Shown: in pieces, positions 1 to 9,520 of the stretch
Position numbering within the stretch: the first letter of the stretch is position 1
How the letters are laid out: every line of letters begins with the position of its first letter
Position numbers and translations under genes: made by a program
Source: an uncultured Sphingobacteriaceae bacterium
GTDB lineage: Bacteria > Bacteroidota > Bacteroidia > Sphingobacteriales > Sphingobacteriaceae
Assembly: GCA_946480915.1 (NCBI GenBank)
Contig: CAMLLO010000004.1
Span: 124,001-188,000 of the forward strand
Length of the DNA: 64,000 bases
Direction of reading: 5' to 3'
Notes under the pieces: generated by a model
Seen by the model: only the letters and a program-made list of their open reading frames with translations
What the model was told of the DNA's origin: nothing
Database searches by the model: none

Positions 1-2
1 TA

Positions 3-827
3 AGCGGTGCGACTACCAGAAGTGGTTCTGGTTCGGATGCAAGTGGAATTTTCAATACTGGCGAGTCGATAATTAACTGGACCGTTACCGATATTCACGG
101 CAATATAAATACAGCTGTTTCAACTGTTACAGTTAACCTTCCATTACAGGTAATTATCCCTGATGTTTATGCAATCGACTCTATCTCTACCAAGAAAAAC
201 ACTATTTACCTGGGCTACGGTCCTACTTCATTAACAATTCACGCTACGGCTGATGGAGGTTCAGGATCTTTTAATTACTTATGGAGCACAGGTTCAACAA
301 GCGAATCGATTGCTGTTACTACCGCAGGAACTTATTCTGTAATTGTTACTGATTCGAAAGGCTGTCAAACATCAGCTTCAATACTTATCATAACACAAGA
401 CGTAACCTGCGGCAACAAAAAGGATAAGGTACTGATTTGCCATAACGGAAATACTCTATGCGTAGATGCAAGCGCGGTTCAGGCTCATCTAAATCATGGT
501 GATCAATTAGGTTCTTGTGAGAATAGGACAAATACCCTGTCTCAAAGCCAAAGTTTAGCTCAGAAATCTAATTCGTTCGATGATTTGGGAACACCGAAGA
601 TCCTAGTGTATCCTAACCCTGCCAGAGATTATATTTACATTTCCGGACTTGATACAAAAGCATACCAATACAACCTATTTACTTTGGGAGGCAGTAAAAT
701 TTCCACTGGAGTTTTACAGGACGGAAAGATTTCTCTTCCTGCCAACATGGTTAATGGGAATTATTTACTGCAAATAATCGAGAATGGTAAAACCACGATC
801 AGCAGACAGGTAATAGTTCAGAAATAA
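3..827 (+). CDS. C-terminal part of a T9SS-secreted surface protein (partial)
   Basis: Only the last 274 residues are visible; the frame is open from base 3 and the start lies left of the window. In order it shows an HYR-like stretch (visible residues about 20-34, GESIINWTVTDIHGN), an SprB/PKD-like repeat ending in IVTDSKGC, and a Cys-rich module beginning KVLICHNG (about 142-170) with AHLNHGDQLGSC, a motif common in large bacterial surface proteins. A type A T9SS sorting domain follows from about residue 200 (YPNPARDY, then NGNYLLQII and a basic end QVIVQK). The T9SS tail implies export across the outer membrane and release or anchoring at the surface. Substrate or adhesive role cannot be told from this fragment. 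A strong terminator follows 18 bases after the stop. Confidence 0.85.
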   Translation, partial: SGATTRSGSGSDASGIFNTGESIINWTVTDIHGNINTAVSTVTVNLPLQVIIPDVYAIDSISTKKNTIYLGYGPTSLTIHATADGGSGSFNYLWSTGSTSESIAVTTAGTYSVIVTDSKGCQTSASILIITQDVTCGNKKDKVLICHNGNTLCVDASAVQAHLNHGDQLGSCENRTNTLSQSQSLAQKSNSFDDLGTPKILVYPNPARDYIYISGLDTKAYQYNLFTLGGSKISTGVLQDGKISLPANMVNGNYLLQIIENGKTTISRQVIVQK

Positions 828-844
828 AAGAACAGATTTAATTA

Positions 845-883
845 GCAAAAAGCTCCGGAGTTTTCTCAGGAGCTTTTTGCTTT
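845..883 (+). terminator. Rho-independent terminator after the T9SS protein gene
   Basis: A perfect 13-bp stem (AGCAAAAAGCTCC at 845-857 pairing with GGAGCTTTTTGCT at 869-881) is followed by a T run. It ends the transcript of the upstream surface-protein gene. Confidence 0.85.
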
Positions 884-922
884 TAGGAAGTGATAGGCCT
901 CAGGTGATAAACGCCTCAGTAA

Positions 923-1180
923 AATGGCGTGGCGAATAGTAAAAAAGATTACTATATCAAGGATTTGCCAGGAAATTGGAAAGATGCCCCAAGTCCATAA
1001 TCAACCAAAGATTTCGGCTATAATTACTTTAAAGATGCCAACATACTGGGCATTAAAATCCCATCAGTGATAGTTCTTGAAGAATTTAACTACCTTATCT
1101 ATCCTGAATCGGATAAAATTGCTGTTATTGCGATTTTGGAATCAAAGGACTTTATTTTTGATGTAAGAATCAAAATTTAA
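923..1180 (+). pseudogene. Remnant of a RES-domain toxin (C-terminal half)
   Basis: The frame ending at the TAA at 1178-1180 translates to a recognisable RES-domain C-terminus: DLPGNWKDAPSP, an in-frame stop, STKDFGYNYF, then LGIKIPSVIVLEEFNYLIYP and FIFDVRIKI. RES toxins (the toxin partner of Xre/MbcA-type antitoxins, NAD-degrading in characterised members) have the same order: LPxxW, PxPxST, alRVPSavv, eFNyLlNP, FrFDpR. The stop codon sits where family members normally carry one residue before ST, and the N-terminal half with the active-site Arg is absent. No antitoxin gene is next to it. This fragment accounts for most of the 453-bp gap between the T9SS gene and the TPR gene. Confidence 0.7.
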
Positions 1181-1280
1181 ATGACTCAGCCCGATGGCTA
1201 TAAAAAAATCCAGACGCGGCATCTATTAGTTTTAGAAATGATTTTGCATCTTTTGTAAAAGATCACCGTATATTTTCCTG

Positions 1281-2513
1281 ATGGTCCGAATTCTGTTAGT
1301 GCTTATTTTTTCTTTTTTCTTTTGGGATGTTTATTCTCAGAATGCGGATACGCTAAATAAGACAGAGATTCCCGCTGCAGAACCAAAAGATGCGTTGTAT
1401 TATCAGCGGCAAGCAAAAAGAGAGAGCAATCCGAACTTAGCTTTAGAACTTTCAAAAAAAGCACTTTCCTTACGTAGTTCTGATCAGGATGAAAACTGGA
1501 TTGCCGATGTGAAACTGAACATGGCTTCTTCACTATTACAACTAGGAAGAAGCAAAGAGGCCTTTTCCGAATTCCTTACGGCTGAAAGGATTTACACCAA
1601 AACCGGAAATATAAGTTCGAGAGCAAAAACTCTGTCTCTAATGGCTAAGTTCTATGAACGGAACGCCGCATGGAAAGATGCATTGTATTATTACCAATCC
1701 GCTCAGTTGCTCCAGCAATCAATCGAAGAATTTGGACAGGCAGCAATGATTACACTCCATTTAACCGATATTTCACTTGTTCAAAATAATCTGACAGATG
1801 CAGGCAGGCATGTTTCGTATGCAATAAGGCAATTTGAGAAACTAAACGATAAAACCGGCCTGGGCTTATCTTATGTGAAACAAGCGGAAATATTCAGACG
1901 TCAGGAACAATATAAAAGCGCCGAGTCGTTGATCCTTAAAAGTGCATTACCGTTTTTCCGTTCAACAGGTTACGAGGCTGGCAGGATAGATTGCTTTGAT
2001 GTTTTAGGTAAGATTTACCGTAGTCAAAAACGATACTCTGAAGCGAAATGGTTTTTTATTCAGGCGAATACCCAGTCGCGGAAATTGAATGACGTGGAAG
2101 GAATAATTACCTCTTTAGTTAACCTCGGAAAAGTAAAAGTTCAGATTGACGATTACAGCCTTGCAAGGAGGGATTTTAAAGAGGCTCAGTCGTTGGCATC
2201 GCAGCACGGGAATTTGTTCTTAATGGCCGAGGTTAAAGATGCCTATGCTTTTTTATATAAAAAAACAGGAAATCAATCCGGTTTTGAAGATGTGAACGAA
2301 TCTTCCGAAGAGTTAAAAGATTCATTAGATAATTATCTGACCGCCCAGGCAGAGTCTGCTCGAGCAGCCCGGGTACAAGTGTCTGCCTTGAGGATAAAAG
2401 AAAAAAAACGAACCATTCAACCTGCCCGCGATGACCAGTTGCTTGCGAAGGTCATTGCTGGCTCGCTTGGGATTTTAATCATTATATTGTTAATTTTAAG
2501 GAAGTTAAAATAA
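1281..2513 (+). CDS. Secreted TPR-repeat protein with C-terminal membrane segment
   Basis: 410 residues. It opens with a signal peptide (VRILLVLIFSFFFWDVYSQ), has tetratricopeptide-like helical repeats from about residue 35 to 330 (for example KLNMASSLLQLGRSKEAFSEF and VNLGKVKVQIDDYSLARRDF), and closes with a hydrophobic helix (LLAKVIAGSLGILIIILLIL) and a short basic tail RKLK. That layout resembles the sensory half of Bacteroidota TPR histidine kinases without the kinase, so a periplasmic scaffold anchored in the inner membrane is likely. The following gene is a paralogue sharing the YSEAKWFxIQ block. No partner or ligand can be inferred. Confidence 0.75.
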   Translation: MVRILLVLIFSFFFWDVYSQNADTLNKTEIPAAEPKDALYYQRQAKRESNPNLALELSKKALSLRSSDQDENWIADVKLNMASSLLQLGRSKEAFSEFLTAERIYTKTGNISSRAKTLSLMAKFYERNAAWKDALYYYQSAQLLQQSIEEFGQAAMITLHLTDISLVQNNLTDAGRHVSYAIRQFEKLNDKTGLGLSYVKQAEIFRRQEQYKSAESLILKSALPFFRSTGYEAGRIDCFDVLGKIYRSQKRYSEAKWFFIQANTQSRKLNDVEGIITSLVNLGKVKVQIDDYSLARRDFKEAQSLASQHGNLFLMAEVKDAYAFLYKKTGNQSGFEDVNESSEELKDSLDNYLTAQAESARAARVQVSALRIKEKKRTIQPARDDQLLAKVIAGSLGILIIILLILRKLK

Positions 2514-2540
2514 CCCAAGTATCCGGTTCGTTGTAAATCC

Positions 2541-2548
2541 TATCTTTG
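2541..2548 (+). promoter_or_regulatory. Bacteroidota -7 promoter box TATCTTTG
   Basis: TATCTTTG matches the TAnnTTTG -7 consensus exactly and lies 24 bases before the ATG at 2573, leaving a leader of about 20 nt. No clear -33 TTG is seen. It suggests the second TPR gene is transcribed on its own. Confidence 0.5.
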
Positions 2549-2572
2549 CGGCAGGTCTGCAAGACGAAAAGT

Positions 2573-3637
2573 ATGATAAAGAGTTTTTTGAATTTAGTTT
2601 TATTGACCCTGGTTTTAAATTCCGCGTTCGCTGCGGATACGCTAACGGTTAAGCGTAAAGTACTAATTGGCCCCCCAGAGTTAGTCCTTCCTCCCCCGAT
2701 AGATTCTGCCTTGCTAAAAAAGTTGCTAATTTCCGACAGGTTAAAAAAGAAAAACACTGAACAAGTCGATTTTATCAACCGCCAGAATATTTTACTTCTT
2801 AATGCGCTTCTTCTTAAAACCGAAACGGCAATAGAGCCCGATGCTAGTTTGATAGGAACCCTCGAACAGGTACTTTCCGATTATATTAGGGCAGGCGATA
2901 TAAAAAGTCAGGCGCTCATTTACAACACCTATGGCGTTTATTATGGAAGATATGGCCAGCCTGACAAAGCCATTTACTATTTTACTGAGGCCTTAAGGTT
3001 GAAAGAAGCGATTAAAGATAATCCTGGAATTTCCAAAATAGCTGAAAATCTGACAGCCATTTACAAAATGAACGGCCAGTATGATCTAGCAATAAGATCT
3101 GCAGAGCAGTTTGTATCAGCTAATTTAAGCCTTAGAAAAACAGCCACAGCCGCACGAGCATATCTTGATATTGCATCAATGAAGTTTTTGCAGGGAAAAT
3201 ATAAGGAGAGCGAATATTATATTCTGAAAAAAGCTTTTCCATTATTTCAACGTTCAGGTAACAAGATAGGCCGGATGAGCTGCTTTCAGAGCCTGGCTGA
3301 TATGTATTTTCATCAGAACCGTTATTCCGAAGCCAAGTGGTTTTATATTCAGTCTAAAATAATGGCTGTTAAATTATCCGATAATCAAGCTTTAATAAGT
3401 AGTTTGGCAGGTTTAGGAAAAGTAAAACATGCATTAGGCGATTATGCAGATGCTTTACTGGATTATAAAAAGGCCGAGGAATTGGCATTGAAGAACAATT
3501 ATCTGGCTAAGCTAGTCGAAATAAACGGCGATTTAGGCGAAACTTATAGCCAATTAGGAGATTATCCTGCGGCCGGAGCCGCCTTGGATAAGTACAGCAT
3601 ATTTAGAGAAACCTGGTTGAAAACCAATCAGCTCTGA
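2573..3637 (+). CDS. Secreted TPR-repeat protein, paralogue of the upstream gene
   Basis: 354 residues from the ATG at 2573. A TTG 27 bases upstream would add nine non-signal residues, and the ATG puts a clean signal peptide at the N-terminus (IKSFLNLVLLTLVLNSAFA). TPR-type repeats span about residues 100-340 (YNTYGVYYGRYGQPDKAIYY, AGLGKVKHALGDYADALLDY). It shares the RSGNKIGRMSCF and YSEAKWFYIQ blocks with the preceding protein, so the two arose by duplication, but it lacks that protein's C-terminal membrane helix and is probably a free periplasmic protein. Function unknown; a protein-protein interaction role is inferred from the repeats. Confidence 0.75.
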   Translation: MIKSFLNLVLLTLVLNSAFAADTLTVKRKVLIGPPELVLPPPIDSALLKKLLISDRLKKKNTEQVDFINRQNILLLNALLLKTETAIEPDASLIGTLEQVLSDYIRAGDIKSQALIYNTYGVYYGRYGQPDKAIYYFTEALRLKEAIKDNPGISKIAENLTAIYKMNGQYDLAIRSAEQFVSANLSLRKTATAARAYLDIASMKFLQGKYKESEYYILKKAFPLFQRSGNKIGRMSCFQSLADMYFHQNRYSEAKWFYIQSKIMAVKLSDNQALISSLAGLGKVKHALGDYADALLDYKKAEELALKNNYLAKLVEINGDLGETYSQLGDYPAAGAALDKYSIFRETWLKTNQL

Positions 3638-3723
3638 TTCCCCTGTCTTTAAAAAGCAATTTTATTTCATTTCAAATAATTTATACTTGGGATAAATACT
3701 ATTTTTGATTTATACTTGTTTAC

Positions 3724-3755
3724 AAAAGAGGCAGTAACAAAACTGTCTCTTTTTC
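3724..3755 (+). terminator. Terminator between the TPR pair and the S41 protease gene
   Basis: An AAAGAGGCAG stem pairs with CTGTCTCTTT (one mismatch) around a short A-rich loop, followed by a T run. It lies about 90 bases after the TPR stop and separates that unit from prc. Confidence 0.6.
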
Positions 3756-3801
3756 ATTTAATATAAACTCTGGTATAAAAATCGATAGAGTTAGACAAAC
3801 A

Positions 3802-6054
3802 ATGGATTTTAAATCGTTCAAAAAGATGCTGAATAAATTATTTTTGGCTTTGTTTATTGTGGCAACCTTTGCCTGCAAAGCTAATTTACGTGTAAATACG
3901 ACTGTAGATGGCTCTAATAATCTTTCGCCCGAGCCTCAGCAACAGCTGGTTGCAAAAGAGCTGGTTAAGGTGATGGAAAATTACAATTACAAGCGAGTAA
4001 AAATTAATGACTCTCTGTCAAATGTAATTTTCGATAGCTATCTAAAAAGGCTTGACCCATCCCGCAATTATTTACTTGCCAGCGATATAAAAGAATTTGA
4101 ACAATACCGAACTCAATTAGATGATCTTCTGCGAGCAGGTGATCTAAGTGCCTTTTTTAAAATATTTAATGTTTTTCAAAAACGTTATCAAGAGCGTATT
4201 AAATTTTCAATAGCTCAAATAGATAAGCCTGCTGATTATACCAAAAACGAAGTTTACGTATATAACCGCGAAAATTTACCTTGGTTAAAGTCAACGGCCG
4301 AAGCAGATGATCTGTGGCGCAAGAGAATCAAATACGATCTGTTGAACCTGCGAATTGCCAGCGGTTCTTCCTCAACTTTAAATATTTCCGGCAGCAAACT
4401 TAAAGGAAATGTGAAGGCCGACAGCGCTAGTAAAGGAGTTAAAGATACATCCGTTGCTAAAAGCCGCGATATCTTAAAAAAACGGTATCAAAACCTCTTA
4501 TCTCAAGCTTCTAAAACAAACAGTCAGGATGCATTTCAAATAATAATGGATGCCTTTACACAATCGGTAGATCCGCACACTAACTACCTGGTTCCAACAA
4601 AGGCCCAGGAATTTAATGAGGAAATGGCGAGAAGTTTCACCGGTATCGGGGCGACCTTACAATTAGATAATGAGGTTGTTAAAGTGGCCTCTATTGTACC
4701 AGGCGGACCTGCATTTAAAGCGAAAACATTAAATGCTGGCGATCGGATTATCGCAGTCGCTCAGGGAAATGAAGAGTTTGTGGATATTATTGGTTGGAGA
4801 CTCGATAATACTGTTCAAATAATTAAAGGCCCTAAAGGAACTACGGTGCGATTAAAAATCATTCCTGCAGGACAGGAGCTTTCTTCTGAACCGAAAATAA
4901 TTTCTATTGTTCGCGACAGGGTGGTACTTGAAGAGCAGTCTGCTAAGAAAACGATTAAGACAGTGGTCTCTAACGGAAAAACCTACAAAATAGGTGTTAT
5001 TGATGTTCCCGGTTTCTATTTGGATTTCAAGGCATATCAATCAGGAGATCCTAATTACAAGAGCACTACAAGAGACGTAAAACTTATTTTAGATACGCTT
5101 AAACAACAAAAAGTCGACGGTATTGTAGTCGATTTGCGCAGCAATGGCGGCGGGTCTTTAATCGAAGCAATTGAGCTAACAGGGTTATTTATAAAAACTG
5201 GTCCGGTTGTGCAGGTGAAAAATTCGCGTAGCATTGAAGTAAACGCGGATGACGATCCTTCAATCGCGTGGACTGGCCCGGTGGGCGTAATGATCGATCG
5301 TTTTAGTGCCTCTGCTTCAGAAATTTTTGCTGCAGCCATTCAAGATTACGGTCGTGGTGTTATTATGGGAACCCAAACCTATGGTAAGGGAACTGTTCAA
5401 TCTGCTATTGACATGTCGAAGTTTATCACTACGGTTGATGAAATTCTGCTTAAAACAAAAAGTGGGTCAGCCTCAACTTCGAATGGCAATGGCGTAGTTT
5501 CTTCAAATACTGCTGCTCCGAAATTTGGGCAGATTAACCTCACCATCGCTAAGTTTTACCGTATAAACGGCGGCAGCACTCAACATAAGGGAGTAATTCC
5601 AGATATCAGTTTTCCGATGATTTATCCTGCCGAAAAATACGGCGAAAGCTCTGAGCCTTCAGCGCTGCCTTTCGATAGTATTAAGCCCGCACCGTTTAGC
5701 CCTGTTTCAAACTTAAAGCCTTTTAAACCGCTTTTGGTAAAACAACACCAGGACAGAATGCAGGCTTCAACAGAATATAAATATTTATTAGAAGATATTC
5801 AGCAGTTTAAAAAACGGGAAGAAGAAAACTCAGTGACGCTTAATGAAATGCAGCTTAAGAAAGAGAGAGATGCGCAGGAAGCCGTTAACCTGGCACGTAC
5901 CAACCAGCGCAGAGCTCTGCAAGGCTTACCAGCTTTGAAAAAAGGGGAAGTTGCTCCGAAGCAGGACAATGATTTTATTGAGGATGAGAGCCTGAAAGTA
6001 ATGGCTGATTATATCCATCTTACAGAATCTGGAAAATATAGCTTGAAGTACTAA
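3802..6054 (+). CDS. prc: Carboxy-terminal processing protease (S41A, Tsp/Prc type)
   Basis: 750 residues; cleaves proteins from their C-termini in the periplasm. The N-terminus has a signal sequence ending in a possible lipidation Cys (VATFAC, residue 25), a Prc N-terminal helical domain (about 30-250), a PDZ domain (about 265-350), the S41 catalytic core (about 375-610) and a Prc-type C-terminal helical region (DUF3340-like, about 630-740). The catalytic set of E. coli Tsp is intact: Ser504 in RFSASASEIF, Asp515 in QDYGRG and Lys529 in TYGKGTVQ. The length agrees with Bacteroidota Prc. A second ATG eight codons downstream (3826) could be the true start. Flanked by terminators, so probably a single-gene transcript. 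Confidence 0.95.
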   Translation: MDFKSFKKMLNKLFLALFIVATFACKANLRVNTTVDGSNNLSPEPQQQLVAKELVKVMENYNYKRVKINDSLSNVIFDSYLKRLDPSRNYLLASDIKEFEQYRTQLDDLLRAGDLSAFFKIFNVFQKRYQERIKFSIAQIDKPADYTKNEVYVYNRENLPWLKSTAEADDLWRKRIKYDLLNLRIASGSSSTLNISGSKLKGNVKADSASKGVKDTSVAKSRDILKKRYQNLLSQASKTNSQDAFQIIMDAFTQSVDPHTNYLVPTKAQEFNEEMARSFTGIGATLQLDNEVVKVASIVPGGPAFKAKTLNAGDRIIAVAQGNEEFVDIIGWRLDNTVQIIKGPKGTTVRLKIIPAGQELSSEPKIISIVRDRVVLEEQSAKKTIKTVVSNGKTYKIGVIDVPGFYLDFKAYQSGDPNYKSTTRDVKLILDTLKQQKVDGIVVDLRSNGGGSLIEAIELTGLFIKTGPVVQVKNSRSIEVNADDDPSIAWTGPVGVMIDRFSASASEIFAAAIQDYGRGVIMGTQTYGKGTVQSAIDMSKFITTVDEILLKTKSGSASTSNGNGVVSSNTAAPKFGQINLTIAKFYRINGGSTQHKGVIPDISFPMIYPAEKYGESSEPSALPFDSIKPAPFSPVSNLKPFKPLLVKQHQDRMQASTEYKYLLEDIQQFKKREEENSVTLNEMQLKKERDAQEAVNLARTNQRRALQGLPALKKGEVAPKQDNDFIEDESLKVMADYIHLTESGKYSLKY

Positions 6055-6077
6055 GCTCTACCGAATTTTTATACAAG

Positions 6078-6104
6078 AAACCTGGCCAAAAGCCGGGTTT
6101 TTTG
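6078..6104 (+). terminator. Terminator after prc
   Basis: A 9-bp stem AAACCTGGC/GCCGGGTTT (one G-T pair) with loop CAAAA is followed by T residues. It separates prc from the DNA-repair operon. Confidence 0.8.
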
Positions 6105-6142
6105 ATTTTAAAACTATAGTGCTTCTTCGAGGTTTTAATAAA

Positions 6143-7237
6143 ATGGCCAAACCACTTCTTCAGTTTAACGATTGTGGAATATACTGCGAAGCCGGCAATT
6201 TTTACATTGATCCATGGAAGCCGGTTGATGATGCGCTAATTACACATGCGCATTCAGATCATGCCAGATGGGGAAATAAACGCTATTTGGCACATCATTT
6301 ATCACGTGAAGTGTTGAAGTATCGTTTGGGAGATATTCAGCTTCAAACCGTAGAGTACGCCGAGCGGATTCAAAAGAACGGAGTCACCATCTCTTTTCAT
6401 CCGGCCGGACATATAATAGGCTCGGCACAAATTCGTGTTGAACATAAGGGAGAAGTATGGGTTGCCTCAGGAGATTATAAACTGGAAGACGATGGCATTT
6501 CAACGCCTTTTGAACCTGTTAAATGCCATACGTTCATTTCCGAATGCACCTTCGGTATGCCTGTTTACAAATGGAAAAATCCTGCTGTGGTGCATCAGGA
6601 TATAAATGATTGGTGGAACCTAAATGCAGAAGAAGGGAAAGTCATCGTTATCGCTGGTTACTCCTTGGGAAAGGCTCAACGAATAATTCAAAACCTCGAT
6701 TTATCCATTGGCAGAGTCTTTCTCCACGGTGCCATCGCTAATACACACGAAGCGCTTGAGCGAAATGGAGTACTACTTCCTCCGGCAACGCGCATTACAT
6801 CAGAAACAAAAAAAGAGGACCTTAAAAAAGGAATAATAATCTGTCCGCCTTCGGCCCTTGGATCGCCCTGGCTCCGAAGGTTTCAACCCTATGCTTTCGG
6901 CTATTGTTCGGGCTGGATGTCGCTTCGCGGAGCAAAAAGACGTATGGCCGCCGACAGAGGCTTTGTGCTTTCTGACCATGCCGATTGGGACGGACTGATA
7001 AAGGCCATCGACGCCACCGGATGCGAATGCGTACGCCTAACGCATGGTTACACAGCCTCATTTACCCGCTATCTTTCCGAACTGGGGTATAAGGCATATG
7101 AGGCACATACCAATTACGGAGATGACGAAGCTCTGGAAGACGAGCTTGTTGACCCTGGTGTCAAATCACTTCATTCGGATAAGGAAGAAAGTGATGAAGC
7201 TTTCCGTTTGAGAGAAGATTTAGGGGATGCCATATGA
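6143..7237 (+). CDS. Ligase-associated MBL-fold DNA exonuclease
   Basis: 364 residues from the ATG at 6143; a GTG at 6119 would add eight poorly fitting residues. The metallo-beta-lactamase signature THAHSDH (His35, His37, Asp39, His40) and the beta-CASP-like layout (HPAGHIIGSAQIRV, SGDYKLEDDG, LSDHADWDGL) identify the TIGR04122 exonuclease that accompanies a bacterial ATP-dependent ligase. The family is proposed to trim DNA ends before ligation. The stop overlaps the ligase start by 4 bases (ATGA), so the two are translationally coupled and start an operon that continues through the Uma2 gene to the helicase. Confidence 0.93.
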   Translation: MAKPLLQFNDCGIYCEAGNFYIDPWKPVDDALITHAHSDHARWGNKRYLAHHLSREVLKYRLGDIQLQTVEYAERIQKNGVTISFHPAGHIIGSAQIRVEHKGEVWVASGDYKLEDDGISTPFEPVKCHTFISECTFGMPVYKWKNPAVVHQDINDWWNLNAEEGKVIVIAGYSLGKAQRIIQNLDLSIGRVFLHGAIANTHEALERNGVLLPPATRITSETKKEDLKKGIIICPPSALGSPWLRRFQPYAFGYCSGWMSLRGAKRRMAADRGFVLSDHADWDGLIKAIDATGCECVRLTHGYTASFTRYLSELGYKAYEAHTNYGDDEALEDELVDPGVKSLHSDKEESDEAFRLREDLGDAI

Positions 7238-8844
7238 AAGATTTCGCCCGACTTTTTGCTTTATTAGACGAAACAAATAAAACCAATGCGAAAGTGGAGG
7301 TTTTAAAAGATTACTTTATCAATGTTTCTGACGAAGATAAGATCCAGACACTGGCTCTCTTTACAGGCCGAAAACCAAAGCGGCAAATCAATGCTACCTT
7401 AGTTAAAACATGGGCCATGCAATTGGCCAATATCCCTCAGTGGTTGTTTGAAGAAAGTTACCAGGTAGTGGGTGATTTAGGCGAAACAATTGCCTTATTG
7501 CTTCCCGATGGCGATAGCACCCATGAAAAATCTCTTTCAGAGTGGATACAGGAAATCATCTGCTTAGGCAGTTTAACAGAAGACGATCGTAAAGATTGGC
7601 TAATAAGCTCATGGCTGTCAATGGATCAGCAGGAACGATTTGTTTTTAACAAGATATTGACGGGAAGTTTTAGAATTGGAGTTTCTCAAAGCCTGATAGT
7701 GAAAGCTCTGTCAGAAATATCTGGCATAAAGCCAAATGTTTTAACGCACCGGATTATGGGCAACTGGGATCCGGCTACCTTCAGTTTTCATAGATTGATA
7801 CAGGAGGAAGACGCCTCGGACGATGCCTCAAGGCCTTATCCGTTTTGTCTTGCTTACGCGATACAAGAAACCTCAGACAAAGCGAAATCTGCTGAAGAAA
7901 TCGAGCAGGATTTAGGCAATACAGAGAACTGGCAGGCCGAGTGGAAATGGGATGGAATACGGGCGCAGGTAATTTTCAGGCAAGGTGAAATATTTATATG
8001 GACCCGGGGAGAAGAACTCGCAACCGAGAAATTTCCCGAACTGCACCCCTTTATTTCAGAACTTCCGGATGGAACCGTTCTCGACGGAGAAGCCATCTGC
8101 TTTTCAGACAATAAACCGATGCCGTTCAACATACTTCAAACCCGGATCGGGCGCAAGAATCTGTCTAAAAAGATATTGGCTGAAAGTCCCATGGCATTTA
8201 TTGCATACGATTGTCTGGAATTTGACGGCGATGATATTCGTTCGATGCCATTAAAACATCGCAGGTCGATGCTTGAGAAATTACATCATATCAATCCATT
8301 CAAAAATACCTTTCAGCTATCGCCAATTGTTGAATTCGACAATTGGCAGCATTTGTATGAACTTCGCTTGCAAGCAAGAGAAAATCATGCAGAAGGCTTT
8401 ATGCTTAAAAAATTGGATTCAGTTTACCAAACCGGCCGAAAACGCGGCGATTGGTGGAAATGGAAAATTGATCCTCTTTCTGTAGATGCCGTAATGATTT
8501 ATGCTCAAAAAGGCCACGGCCGGCGAGCAGATCTATATACCGACTATACTTTTGCCGTTTGGGATGGCGATAAACTTGTGGCTTTCGCCAAAGCATATTC
8601 CGGCTTAACGGATAAGGAAATTAAGCAGGTTGATGCGTTTGTAAAGCGAAATACGCTCGAGAAATTTGGTCCGGTTAGAACCGTTAAACCAGAAATGGTT
8701 TTCGAGATTGGTTTTGAAGGAATCAATCGGTCAAACAGACATAAATCCGGCATTGCTTTGCGGTTTCCGCGGATTTTACGCTGGAGGCATGATAAAAAAA
8801 TAGAGGATGCCGATACGTTAGATACACTTAGGTCAATGCTTTAA
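7234..8844 (+). CDS. ATP-dependent DNA ligase (ligase-associated cluster)
   Basis: 536 residues. An N-terminal DNA-binding domain (about 1-200) precedes the adenylation domain, with nucleotidyl-lysine Lys238 in EWKWDGIRAQ, and a C-terminal OB domain (about 415-530, KRGDWWKWKIDPLSVDAV, MVFEIGFEGI). The length and arrangement match TIGR04120, a ligase found with an exonuclease, a DEXH helicase and a PdeM-type phosphoesterase in a DNA-damage response cluster. It joins nicks or breaks in DNA using ATP. It overlaps the exonuclease gene by 4 bp; the helicase is downstream, but the usual pdeM is not in the window. Confidence 0.95.
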   Translation: MKDFARLFALLDETNKTNAKVEVLKDYFINVSDEDKIQTLALFTGRKPKRQINATLVKTWAMQLANIPQWLFEESYQVVGDLGETIALLLPDGDSTHEKSLSEWIQEIICLGSLTEDDRKDWLISSWLSMDQQERFVFNKILTGSFRIGVSQSLIVKALSEISGIKPNVLTHRIMGNWDPATFSFHRLIQEEDASDDASRPYPFCLAYAIQETSDKAKSAEEIEQDLGNTENWQAEWKWDGIRAQVIFRQGEIFIWTRGEELATEKFPELHPFISELPDGTVLDGEAICFSDNKPMPFNILQTRIGRKNLSKKILAESPMAFIAYDCLEFDGDDIRSMPLKHRRSMLEKLHHINPFKNTFQLSPIVEFDNWQHLYELRLQARENHAEGFMLKKLDSVYQTGRKRGDWWKWKIDPLSVDAVMIYAQKGHGRRADLYTDYTFAVWDGDKLVAFAKAYSGLTDKEIKQVDAFVKRNTLEKFGPVRTVKPEMVFEIGFEGINRSNRHKSGIALRFPRILRWRHDKKIEDADTLDTLRSML

Positions 8845-8881
8845 AACCCAATTATTTTTATGTATTTTTACTAATTAATTT

Positions 8882-9487
8882 ATGTCTATGGATTTTGAAG
8901 TAAGAGAACCTGCAATTGCTTATGGTAAGAAAATACTTACAGTAGAAGAATATCTTCGATTTGAAAAGGAGTCTCAACAGAAACATGAGTTTTTTGAAGG
9001 TGAGATATTTGCTATGGCAGGCGCCAGTCAAAACCACAATGAGATTTTTAGTAATTTGTTTACCGAGCTCGGAATCCAATTAAAAGGTAAGTCTTGTAAA
9101 CCTTATGGAAGTGATCTAAGAATTCATATTCCTCAAAACACACTTTATACATACCCTGATCTTTCCATTATCTGTAAAGAATTTACCTCTTCTATTCAGG
9201 ACGAAACATTTGCCGCAATAGAACCCACCATTCTTATTGAAATTTTATCAGAATCTACCCAAAACTACGATAGAGGCGCAAAATTTAAGCTCTACCGGGA
9301 TATACCATCACTCAAGGAATATATTTTGGTTGATTCTGAGTCAATAAACATTGAAACTTTTCGTTTAAATGAAAGTCAGCATTGGGAGCTGGAAGAATAC
9401 AAATCAGACAAGGATATTCTGGTCATACCAACTCTTGAAATAAGTATCCCACTTAAAGATATTTACGAAGGAACAAAACTTGGATAA
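8882..9487 (+). CDS. Uma2 family (DUF820) PD-(D/E)XK nuclease-like protein
   Basis: 201 residues. The order of motifs is that of Uma2/DUF820: [64 protein letters not shown] and [10 protein letters not shown]. The fold is a PD-(D/E)XK nuclease relative; biochemical function is mostly unknown for the family. It begins 37 bases after the ligase stop and ends 33 bases before the helicase start, on the same strand, so it sits inside the ligase-associated operon. Uma2 genes are usually multicopy in cyanobacteria and scattered in Bacteroidota, so this position may reflect insertion of a mobile or accessory gene. Confidence 0.88.
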   Translation: MSMDFEVREPAIAYGKKILTVEEYLRFEKESQQKHEFFEGEIFAMAGASQNHNEIFSNLFTELGIQLKGKSCKPYGSDLRIHIPQNTLYTYPDLSIICKEFTSSIQDETFAAIEPTILIEILSESTQNYDRGAKFKLYRDIPSLKEYILVDSESINIETFRLNESQHWELEEYKSDKDILVIPTLEISIPLKDIYEGTKLG

Positions 9488-9520
9488 ACCCATTACATTG
9501 GATTTATCATCTATCTGTTA

